A DNA stretch of 64,000 nt, taken from positions 186,001-250,000 of the forward strand of contig BDSI01000052.1 of the NCBI GenBank assembly GCA_003117195.1, in the 5' to 3' direction. Within the stretch, counting starts at the first letter, position 1; the number at the start of each line of letters is the position of its first letter. Of the stretch, positions 11,103 to 21,189 are shown in pieces. The translations under genes and the position numbers were made by a program. The notes beneath the pieces are model-generated. The model saw only the letters and a program-made list of their open reading frames with translations. It was not told where the DNA came from and did not search any database. The stretch comes from Eudorina sp. 2006-703-Eu-15 (lineage: Eukaryota; Chlorophyta; Chlorophyceae; Chlamydomonadales; Volvocaceae).

Positions 11103-13561
11103 CACTGCCGGTGGCAGTAGCAGCAGTCCAGGTGGCCCCCGCGGCCTCACCACCTCCGCCAGTATCAGCCCGGAAGTGGCGGCGATGGCCGCCGCGGGGG
11201 CCCGCCCCGCCGCCAGCGGCGCATCGCTTCCGCTGCTGTGCCGTATGACCCTGGACGACCCCAGCCGCGGGCTGTTCTTCTACTCCGCCCTGGCCAGCTT
11301 CGCCAGCCGTACGGCGTACGCCAATACGGGTACGACAGGGCTGTCGTGCACCTACCGGTATGGGCGCGGGTGGAGAAACAAATAACAAGCCCTGAGGGGG
11401 CGGGGAAATCACTTGCCATGAGGGGGACGAACGAGGACGAGTCCCATCTAACGGCTGCGGGCCCGTGGGGCTATCTACGGTCTTGCGGGGACCCGGCTCC
11501 TTTCCACTCGAAGGCGACTCTCGCGGCCCTGCTGCCCTGGCCTCGTGACCCACCTCCCTACCCACCACGCCCACCACGAGCCACTCGATGGGCTGTGTCT
11601 TTTTTCTTTCTCGCTGTCAGCCCCAACTGTCGGTCACCGCCTCCCTTTACCCCCTCCCTTTACCCCCTCCCTTTACCCCCTCCCTTTACCCCCTCCCTTT
11701 ACCGGTCACCCCCTCCCTTTACCGGTCACCCCCTCCCTTTACCGGTCACCCCCTCCCTTTACCCCCTCCCTTTACCCCCTCCCTTTACCCCCTCCCTTTA
11801 CCCCCTCCCTTTACCCCCTCCCTTTACTGCTCTGGCAACAGCGCAGCTTCAATCTTCACCAATGTCCAATGATCCCGCCCGCCCGCCCGCGCGGCCCCCC
11901 GCCACTGCCTCCCTCCCAGATGGAGACCACCTGGTGGGCTGGGCCAACTCCTCGCTCCGGTTCATGCACCAGCTGCCGCGGCTGCCCCCCGAGGCGTCCA
12001 CCGCGAGGGGCGTCGTGCTGCAGGCGAGGCCGCCGGGATGGGCGGCGACTGAAGGGGGGGGATTGGGCGGGGCGGCACGTGGGAGGCCGTAGAGCGTGGA
12101 AAGAACGACCCGTGGGGTCGGTCAGGTCGATGGGGATCAAAAGAAAAGAAGAAGAACAAACCCAGAAACAAACTCGGGCACGCCCAAAACGTACCGGTGC
12201 TCAGAATACAGATGTCCAATGTCGATTGGGTGCGACCCGCATCCAGCCGCCGATGCTCAAGCTCTCGACGGGGTGGCTCGAAGGGCACAACCGCTCAGCC
12301 CTCACACGCTTCGTTCTGCCATGGCATCCTTATCCCAGCCCAGCCGTCGCGTACCCTCCGTCCCTCCTGCTCGCCACCGGTGTGCTTGGGTGCGCCGTGC
12401 CCCCATGCCGGCAACTTTCGCTGGGGCTGGCGTTGGTTTGGTTTCCGTTTCTCTGAGTATGGGTACAGCTGACGGGCTGCCGGTTCCTTCGCACCAACCA
12501 CCTCAACCACTTTAACCGCTACGACACCGTGCAGGACCCCCTGAGGGCGGCCTTCGACGTTCGAAGCAAACCCGATCGCGAGCCGCAATCCGCCCTGGAC
12601 ACAGCCGACGTGCCCATCGACCTGCCGCCGGACCCACGGGTCGGCACCGACCCATGGGCCCAGTCCGTGTCGCGGCCAGGGCTCCCCGCGACCTCTCAAG
12701 CCGCCGCTCCGGGCTTTGCAGGCGGCGGCGGCGGCAGCGGCGGCCGCCGCCTCAGTAGTGACGGCGGGAGCGACGCGCTGTCGCCGGCATCGACGGCGGC
12801 CATGGCAGAGTTGATGCTGCGGCGGCTGCAGCGGCTGCCCTGGCGGCGAATCGACGTATCTTTCAAGGGCGCGGTGTTCGGGTTCGCTCACAATAACATC
12901 CAGGTGCGGGCTGTGACGTGTGAGTGAAAACAGCCCAAGACACACCCAGCGACCCGGCGACAAGCACTTACCCACGGTGCTTACTGGTACCGACCGTATG
13001 CGGGATATGGCTCCCTCCTCACCTCTTGACTGCAAAAGCTCCGTACATGATCCGGATCGAGCGCCGTACTGTGTCGTACTGTGTCTGCAGGTGACCCGGC
13101 GGTGGCTCAACTTTGAGGGCGTTGCGGTGGCGCACCACCTTGCACGGCAGGTGGTGGCGCTGGAGGCGGAGTGGGCGAGGTTGGAGCACTCACGGGAGGG
13201 ATCCGAAGCGGCGGCGACGACGTCGGCCGCGGCGGCCGCGGCCCCGCGGCCCCCAGACGGGCAGCAGCAGGCGCAGCGGCAGGTGGAACCTCCTCGACTG
13301 CCGTCGTCGGCCGCGGAGATGGTGGTGATGGTGACGGCGCCGCCGGGCGACGGCGGCGGCTTCGGGGCTGCCGCCGCGGCCGCGGCTGCCCGCGTTTCCG
13401 ATGGACGGGAGCAGGAGCCTCTCCTGTCGGAGGCCGAGGCAGCGGAGCTGATCCAGGACCTAGGGGGCGAAGCCCAGAATGGGGCAGCAGCGGCGGAGGT
13501 TGAGACGGCTGCTGCTGCTGCTGCGGCGGCGGCGGCGGCGGTTGGTACGGCGCTTCAGTAG
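7902..13561 (+). CDS. DUF676-type (ROG1-like) serine lipase/esterase
   Basis: Putative alpha/beta hydrolase of the DUF676 family, expected to hydrolyse acyl-ester lipids. Exons: 7902-7953, 8234-9042, 9447-9572, 9872-10006, 10410-10460, 10984-11329, 11920-12023, 12535-12903 and 13091-13561, about 820 residues with consistent phases. Exon 1 is tentative; an alternative start is ATG 8236. Family landmarks appear in order: THLIVMANGLFGSPSNW (about residue 250), TDTYDGIDVCGQRLADEI, the nucleophile elbow GHSMG with Ser near 328 split across the exon 3/4 junction, ISLATPHMG, TAYAN, and DHLVGWANSS carrying the candidate catalytic His near 510. A Ser/Gly/Ala-rich linker precedes the domain and a low-complexity tail follows (to residue 820). 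Two introns appear to use GC donors (after 9042 and 12023). No signal peptide is evident. Substrate unknown. Confidence 0.85.
10610..10962. repeat. 18-bp tandem array in lipase intron 5
   Basis: About 19 copies of an 18-bp unit (cccgcatccacaccgcca) fill most of the intron 10461-10983, with one shortened unit near 10813. The array is C-rich on the transcribed sense strand and ends just before the acceptor at 10983. The open frames through it are repeat artefacts. Confidence 0.9.
11640..11826. repeat. 12-bp pyrimidine tandem array in lipase intron 6
   Basis: Repeats of ccctttacccct type, with three ccctttaccggtcac variants at 11695-11760, lie inside the intron 11330-11919. They immediately precede a copy of the dispersed intronic element. 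Confidence 0.9.
11826..11876 (+). mobile_element. Dispersed intronic element, sense copy (lipase intron 6)
   Basis: The sequence ctctggcaacagcgcagctt, followed by an AT-richer stretch and caccaatgtccaatgatccc, lies about 45 bp before the acceptor at 11919. It matches the element found repeatedly in MED16 introns (head ctctggcagcagcgcag, tail ccaatttcctatcccc). It is the only clear copy outside MED16. Confidence 0.55.
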
Positions 13562-16500
13562 CTTTCGGAGAGGAAGGCGGGCGGCAGTAGCCGGCGGCAG
13601 TGGATGCCGCGCACTGGGGGACGACTGCTTCTTACGTGTTTGTGGGTGTGTGTGGGATGGTGTGCCTATGGATGGCGGGCAGGGATGGCCGTGTCGTGGA
13701 TCGGCGGGTGGCGCACACCAGGATGTGTTGATAGGGTGTGCTGCTCCCAGGGCAGATCAGGCGCGGTAGCAGCAACGTGTAGTTCATCAGCAGCGGCATA
13801 CATTTCAGCAGTAGCAGTAGCAGTAGCAGTAGCACCGGGAGGCTTCAGTGTAGTGGGACAGAAACGTGGCGTGCGTGTCGAGGGAATTCAAAGAGAGAAC
13901 CAGTTGTGTCGGTGATGCAACGGGGTCTGGACCGTGCGGGTCGTTGGGCCCGACCCATGGGCCTTTGCACATGGGTTGGGCCCCGAGTGATCGCATCCGT
14001 TGTGCGGCCGGTGGGTGGTCCATGCAGAGTCGATGTACAAAGATGTACGGCCAAAAGTGTACCTTGTACGTACCTTGTACGACAGGTGGGACGAGACATA
14101 CGTCACCCGGGCAGAGTGCACTTGTACGACATTCGCTCGTGTACCACGTTCCTAGGCGTACTGCAGCCGGGAGACACCACGGCTGCCAATCAAGGCGCTG
14201 CTTTGTCGCTGAACATTGCTGTCAGATTCCGAGGTAGTTAAGTGTCATTTAGTGTGGATTTCTGAACGCAACCGGAGAGCACGAGGCAGCATGTGTACGG
14301 CGCAAACGAATATCGTTGCATTGGTGTCCAAGTTCGGTTGTGTCGCTGAGAATGCTTGAAAAAGTTGCTGTGTCACGCCGATTGACTGCACGTGTCGAGT
14401 GACCGATCCATTACTTGCGGTTATGCCGTGCAGGAGCGGGCTTAAGTGAATGAATGAATGAATGTGAATTATGAATGTTACAGCGGAGGATTAACGGTGT
14501 ACGGTATTCCAGGGCATGAGCTCAAGTGTCAACCCGTTGATTTTGGTATCGGAAGGACCGTACCTCCGATTGCAGGTTGTCGTATTTGCCGTATTTGCGG
14601 TAACTCTGTGACTCTGTACGCGTGTCAGCTCTGAGGACGCAGCACGATCCTGCCCAGGCAGCCCCAACTCCCGTTATGGCTTCACCAATCGTTCTTCCCC
14701 AGCTTTCATTGGCTGGCGGCCCCATCCGGCGGCCTGAATCCCAAGCCTCCTGCCAATGCACGCACGCGACCGGCGTCTCACCCGGCCGGCGGCATGGCCT
14801 GTGGAGATTCCAAAAAATTATGCCTTCCCCCGATAGGGCCTTCCGACGAATTGCTTGCATCGCACTTCCCATTTCCGACAGGTCTCAAGTGCCTTGGTAC
14901 AGGCTTGCAGCCGTTAGGCCTCCAGACCCGTTGCGCGCTTTGCGCCGCCTGCCCCCCCTTACGGCCTGCCGCCGTTAGGGTAGCAGCTGTTGGGCCTTCC
15001 GGCAATTACCCGTATCGCGCAGCCTTCTTGCGAACGGGTCTATAAATCCATTGTCCTTCTTGCAACGCCTACCCGCCGAGGGACCTCGCCCTGCCGTGTA
15101 GACGCCCGGGAAACTGGTCACTGCTGCAGACGGGATCGCGTGTGGATCACCAAGTCTGCAGCTCCGGTTCCAGGTCCTAATCATACTGATATATAGTAGT
15201 ACGTTGCAAATTAAAAAGCAATTTAGCAAAGCTGCCAGCAGCAATGTGACGGTGGCCATGTTCCATGTTGCATGTCCCGGTCGGCATGCAGTAAACCGTT
15301 CTCCAAAGAGCAGAATGCAATCTTATGAGCCGGTATGGTCAATTTCCAAAGCATGCCATGCGCAAATTGCAAAGATCTGACGGGCGTTGAAAGCATCCGA
15401 GGTTCTGGACATCGCGATGAGGGCCACGCCTCCTTAACCATATCAAATGTATGGCATGCAATCCATTGATTGCTATCTGTGCCCAGTTTCATGAGCCAAC
15501 TCTCAAGTTGCGGCGCTAGGACCGTCCCTGTCACCAGCAGTCGGACCCCTAACGTTGCCCCTGCAGGAATTAACAACTGGAAATTTTATTGATATAGTGG
15601 ATTATGCCAAGGGACAGTGAGCGGACTGCAATGTCGCATTAGGCAGTAGCAGGGGCTTCGATCACAGCGTAGTGCAACCGACAAATTTTGACAAAGAGGA
15701 CTCAAAGCAGGCAGATCACTTTGCGTTAGTGAACAATTCAGAGTCCTGCCGCTGCCAACAGTCCCCGAAAGGGTTTTTAGAGTGCGATTATCAATATAAG
15801 GGAAAGACGATTTGGTCATATAGAAAATCCGCTCATATAGTAGGTATAATTATGGTTATGTAAAAATTGGTTCGAGCCTAGGTACTAAACATTGTACGGC
15901 ACGTTATAAGCCCCTCCAGGCAAGTCCAGGCGACGGGTTCATAGTCGTACAGCTAATCGGCACAAATGTCAGGTTTACGTACACGGACTTACCTACGAAC
16001 TCGCGGTTCGCCACGCAACCGAGCGACGCACCGAGACCACCTGCTTGCATCCTCACAAGCTCAGCAACTTATCTCGATCCAGGTCTCGATCGCGCAGTTC
16101 CAATCTTCTTCATTATGCTTTCCACGCAGCATTCCATGCAGTCCTTCCTTGACGCCTTCTCGAAGTTTGACCGTTCGTGGATGGGCACTAACGCCACAGA
16201 GTAAAACCTGTGGATCGCGGAGGCTCGCAAAAATGGCCTTCATCATAGAATAAGGCTGTGTGGGGTCGTGTGTACTTGGGAAAACTGAAGGCAGCGGACG
16301 ATGCTGAATCGCTGAGATCGCAGCAAAACCGTCGACACACCAGAATGGGCACACAACACGACAGAGAGCCGCCGAGCCGCCTGGCAGCCCCGCAGAGGAC
16401 CTACGGCGGCTCCAAGAGGTCTCTCATGCATCCGCTTTGCATCCATCCATGGGTCCATCTCTGGGTGCTGGGCCGTGATGAAAATGCCATTGCATGCAGG

Positions 16501-17031
16501 CATTGCAATACGAGGCCGTCTTGGAATTGTCTTCCAGCCGGGAAGCCGCTGTGCACTGACGGTTCAAGGGTATGGGGGCTCAGCCTAACTCAGTGGTCTA
16601 TTGCCAAGGCACCTGGCCAGGGAGGGTAGGGGTCACGATCAGGACACAGACAGACACGGACAGACACAGATAGCGCAAGGGACAGCCGCGCGCCGCGCTG
16701 CCGTCATAAAGCGCAAGTGATTGAGATTTGTACCTGGAGATGAGGGAGACGGATTTCTGACCGGGCACCTCATCCTGGCCACAGGCAACTGCATTTCCTG
16801 TACGGAAACTGTACTGATGAACGTGAACGTACGTGTGGCGTCTTTCGTGAACCTGTCACCAGTATTGACGGTATTTGTACATATATGGCCAAGCGGCGAA
16901 TGAGTGTCGCTAGCAAAAAGTCTGGTAGTTTAGGTCACTTGAATAGCAAGGGCCTTGATTTCGCCAGGCCAGTTCCCTCATAACCAATTTGGGCACTGAT
17001 GATGTTATAATTGCAAATTTACACAGGTACC
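13562..17031. other. Intergenic, lipase 3' flank to membrane-protein gene
   Basis: No confident gene. The stretch becomes less GC-rich after 14200. A CAG/TAG-type microsatellite lies at 13795-13835 and an aatg repeat at 14449-14465. A minus-strand island at 16254-16062 reads as uninterrupted protein-like sequence but has no start or splice context I can defend. An AT-rich patch lies near 15820-15870. The sequence before 17032 ends in an acceptor-like acacag, so a 5' non-coding exon of the next gene may lie here. Confidence 0.5.
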
Positions 17032-18995
17032 ATGGAAGAGTTTTTGCATCCAATCACTCTGCGCTTCCACGACAGCGATTTGGAGCAAGCGTACCGGGCT
17101 TATCGCTTGACGGCCTTCTTTCGCGATTTGGACACTCGATACCTTGCAGCTCAGGCGCTGCTGGCGGCAGGCTTTTTCCTGCTCCAGCCGTTCGTTTTCC
17201 CAACCATCGCATTCAACTGGGCAAACGTCTTCTATCCCGCGCTGTGCATTGCCAACTGCCTCGTCATCCACGCTCTTCCACATCACCTCTACTCACGAGA
17301 CCGCCACGTCATTCAGCTGCTGTTCCGGGCGTTGGTTGACTGGAGCGTAGTGCAAGGGCTGCCGTCTTGGTCGCCGCCAGTGGCGGTCCGCTCTCTTGGT
17401 GAGAATGTATTGAAGCCGCGCCGGACGTCCGCCCCTCTGTGTACCCTCCACTCCCCCTCTCCGCACAACCTGCTCGGCTGGGCTTGCTCGTGAGCCACAC
17501 ACACCGGGCGGCCGTGCCGGTGTGTGCCCAACCTACGGCTATGTGCCCAACCGTCGCGATGCACAGGACGCCACCGCCGCGCCGCGTCACAGTGCGTTAT
17601 CCGCAAAGCCACGTTTGGGTCTCACCCACATGCTTGGTAAACTCAACCTTGGGATTGGGGCGTCGGCCCACACCCCACTAATCAGGTTTCCTCCTCACCG
17701 CCCCTCCTCACCGCCCCTCCTCACCGCCCCTCCTCACCGCCCCTCCTCACCGCCCCTCCTCACCGCCCCTCCTCACCGCCCGTCCATCCCTCCCTGCCTC
17801 TGCCTCACTGCCGGACACGCGCGTCGTGACGAACCCGTCAGGCACATTCTCCTGGCACCTGGTCCTCACCTCGGGGGCCGGCTGCCTCAACTGGTCCGCC
17901 GTGGGCTGGCCGCTGCTGCTGCAGCACCACTTGCCGTACAACCTCGCCAGCGCGGCCGCCTTCTCCCACTTTCTGGCGCCCCACGTGTGTGCCGTGGTAC
18001 GGCAGACCGGCCGCGGCGCGCAGCTCATGAGCGCATTGTGGGCGCTGGTGCGCCGCGGCGTGGTTCTCTCCAGCCACCTGCGCCTGCTGCTCCTCTCCAC
18101 TTCAGGCCCACCCGCCGTCCCGATCGCAGCGACGACGCCGTCCCCAGATCCCTCCTCAGCCCCCGCGGACCCGGTCCACGCGGACTCAGATCCTGCCGCT
18201 GCGGGGCTGCCGTACAACGGACAACCGCAGTACGACAGCTTGTCTCTTTTGGACGCGCTGCCGGACGAGGCAGCCTGCTGGGCCACGGTGTCTCTCGTTC
18301 AGTTGCTTCTCGGGTTCGTGTTGCCGACCACGCTGGTGTACGTTTTGGAGCGAAGCTCACGGCAGCACTTCCTCCGAAAGGGATGTCGCCTGACCGCGGA
18401 GGGGACGAGCGGCAGTAGCAACGGCAGTAGCAGTAGCGATGGCGACAGCCCGGGCGGCTGCGGCGTTGAGGGTTCCGGAGCGGACAGTGCCGACAGGGGC
18501 GCAGCTGTGAATGATGGGGCAGGCGGTAGCGTAGAGCTGCGACCGCCGCCACAGACGCAGCCACAGACGCAGTGGGGTCCAGTCCCAACTCGAGATACCT
18601 TGGGGCAGCAGCAGCAGCAGCAGCGGCAGCAGCGGTGGCAGCAGCAGCCCCTGCTACAGCTGTCGCCCCAGACGTTGGCGCGGTTGCGATTGTACAGGCA
18701 GCAGGAGTACGGTGGCGGTTGGGAAATGTATGATGTGCTGCACCGCTCCGTTACGGTGGTGCTGTTGACGCTGCTGGTGATGCTGCTGTGGGAATTCGAA
18801 CTGTACGGCAGGTTCCTTGCGCCGGCCCTGTTGAAGTTGCTCTGGCGTGGAAGCGACGGACATACCGGTGGAGATATGGGTGCGGGCGATTGGGTTTATT
18901 CGTGGTTGGGGATCGCACGCGCGGGTGGCGGGGGCCTGGCTGCTGGCGATGGTCGGAGCGGGAGTGCCGTGCACGGGATCAAGGAGGAACTGTAG
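17032..18995 (+). CDS. Uncharacterised multi-pass membrane protein
   Basis: I do not recognise the family. Two exons, 17032-17398 and 17842-18995, join at a phase-1 junction (gtgaga donor, cag acceptor at 17841) into 506 residues. ATG 17032 sits four bases after an acceptor-like acacag, so an upstream 5' UTR exon is likely. Exon 1 carries hydrophobic segments around residues 38-60 (AAQALLAAGFFLLQPFVFPT) and 64-83. Exon 2 adds segments around LVQLLLGFVLPTTLVYVLE and near the C-terminus (TVVLLTLLVMLLWEFELYG), with a long Ser/Gly/Gln-rich loop between them. No signal peptide or catalytic motif is visible. A TGTAA motif at 19302 could end the transcript. The reading frame and splice phase make a real gene likely; function is open. 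Confidence 0.75.
17690..17790. repeat. 13-bp tandem array in membrane-protein intron
   Basis: About seven copies of tcctcaccgcccc lie inside the intron 17399-17841, just upstream of its acceptor. They are C-rich on the sense strand, as in the lipase introns. Confidence 0.85.
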
Positions 18996-21007
18996 GAATG
19001 TAACGCGCAGCGTTCGGACATGTCGTAAATCGTGTCGTTTCGTTCGTTAACTCGCCGTCGTTACAAGGAACGTAAGAAAGGCGCACGTCGCCACCAAGAT
19101 ACATCCGAACCTGGTTTGATGGTGCAGCGCAGACGACGACGTTACGGGCTGCGCCGATCGGCCGTTGAGCGCAGACGAGGACGTCAAGGGGTGCGCCGGG
19201 GGCCGTTGAGCAGAGTAGCTTCATTCCCGTTGCGGGTCGCGTCGGTGGCCGCCGTCCATAAAGGCAGACGTTGTGGCTTGGGGTTGGAGGGTCGGAGGGT
19301 TTGTAAGGGCGTGGGTTGCGGCCCCGGACGTGTGCTTGCGACACCGCTGGAAGATGCCTTGTCGGTCGGTGGGCATGAATTGGCAACGCCAAGGAGCTGA
19401 CCCTCGCCATACAGACTCTGGGGCCGTGTTCCGCGCGCGCGCGCAAGTTGTTTTCAGAACGCATGAGCTGACGCGCGGGTGCGAGACAGGAGAGCTTACT
19501 ATTTATTTATAATGATGTTACAGTGGACCCCGTGGACCCGCGTCACGTCGCGCAGTGCCTGTCAAGGAACGCAAACACGCAATCGCAACGGCTGGACACC
19601 CGGGCGGTGCCCTTTGGTCTGGCCTTCAATCTCTACTCGCGCATTATTGCTTTTATTTTGTGCAGCGATGCAGCGCACATGTTGTTGGTATCATTGATGT
19701 TGGTGACCCGTCGAAACCCGGCGGGTGGTCCGGCGGATTGCGTCCGCCGCGGGCAGGTGTTGGGGCTGTTGGCACGGTCCGAAGGGGGCCAGGGCGGGCG
19801 GGCGCCAGCGCAGAGGTATGGACCGCCGCTGGGACGCCCGCACGGCGCGGCACTTGTAGTCGTAGTACCGTTACAGTGTGGATAGGCTTCCGGGCCCTGT
19901 CTAAGGTGCGGCACTTGTGCGTGCTGGGGTTCTATCTTGTATGTGCTGAACGCGTGCACGGGTAAGATACCGTGACCTTTAGTCAGTGGCTCAGTGCCCT
20001 ACCATGTACCATCGCTGGCGGCTCGGCGAAGGTGCTTCATGGCTAATATTGTGGGGTCATTAATTGGAGGCGGAGCGTCGGCATGTGGTCGGGTCTGCTG
20101 TCGGCCGGGTGAGTGTGGATGCCCAGGCGTGCCGTGCCGGCGCCGTTGGCAGGCAACGCCGTATTGGGATAACGGACTAAACGTTCGTTAGGCGTATTGG
20201 TTCGACCCCTGAGGGCGCCTACGGGCGTATAAGCCGCAGCAAACATCTCCATCGAAGTGTCCGCGCATTGCTGGTTGACTCATGTGCGGCGGCGGCGAGC
20301 AAATCCAGAGGGAAGAGTGTACGACGCCGCGAGACCAGCTGAGCGGTACCGGGGACTGTCTGCTCCCCGTACCAGTACGTCCTGTACGACAATGTGCCTG
20401 CCTGCGCTGGATGCCGTAAGGGTATATTGTGTTGTTGGTACGGTAATATGCTGGGCAAGCATTACCTACTAGGGAGACCGTATTCGTACTTATGATCCCG
20501 TGGAGGACGCGGGCTGACGGGTACTGGGCTTGTGCGTTCGCTCTCCGCTGGGCTGCGCGTTTTTTTGGCCAGCGCCCAGGGCTTGCGCGAGTCGCGCCGG
20601 GGACGGGCTTGAGGCGCGCCGGGGACGGGCTTGAGGCGCTTGTGTCCGACACACATGCGCCTGTCGCAGGACCTGGCTGCTATTCGATATGGCTCATTTT
20701 ATTTTGACTTCGTTCACGTGTGGAAGGTTCTGACAGTGGCGGAGGGTGTTGTGCGAAGCCGGTTGGTTTCGAGTGACGCCGTGGTCCTTAGTGTCTTGGA
20801 GGCATGCTGCAGGCCAGGTCTCTATCCTGCTGAAGAGTGTTAGGCACGAGATCAACTCGTTGCTTAGGTCACGAGGGTGAGGAGGTTAGGGGCTGGAACC
20901 CTTTCGTAACGTTGCGGCCAAGGCGGCACGGGTTGCTCGGGCAGACGTGTCCACCGAACCCCTCCAGGGCCCGTCGTCGCGGAAGGCGACTCGGATCAGC
21001 ATTTATT
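18996..21007. other. Intergenic region
   Basis: No gene supported. It holds the probable 3' UTR of the membrane-protein gene (TGTAA at 19302-19306), an AT-rich tatttatttataatg patch near 19500, and the 5' flank of the LIN1-like gene. Open frames here overlap on both strands and lack splice or motif support. Confidence 0.5.
19302..19306 (+). terminator. Candidate TGTAA polyadenylation signal
   Basis: TGTAA is the usual poly(A) signal of volvocine green algae. This copy lies 307 bases after the stop codon of the membrane-protein gene. Confidence 0.4.
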
Positions 21008-21018
21008 ATGTCAGGGAT
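21008..21018 (+). other. Possible 11-nt first coding exon of the LIN1-like gene
   Basis: ATG at 21008 is followed after 11 nt by a perfect gtaagt donor. The acceptor ttccttacag ends at 21179. Splicing gives ATG TCA GGG ATA GAG TTC AAA and runs in frame into ATG 21190. If spliced, the protein gains seven N-terminal residues; if translation begins at 21190, this is a 5' UTR intron. Confidence 0.5.
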
Positions 21019-21189
21019 GTAAGTAATCAAACATGTTGCTTAATTTAAAACACCGCAATGTGCAGTACGGCAGCAGTTGACCGAGCATCGTTTGGAAAGT
21101 CTGCAGAACATCTCTTGTCATCTCTCTAAAACATCTGCTCAACCCGTTGTTAAGTTTTGCCCCATTAGGTTCCTTACAGAGAGTTCAAA

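Noticed and set aside
10435..11153. Minus-strand frames of repeated Gly-Gly-Val-Asp-Ala type sequence
   Set aside because: Translation of the 18-bp intronic array; multiple frames on both strands are open because the period is a multiple of three.
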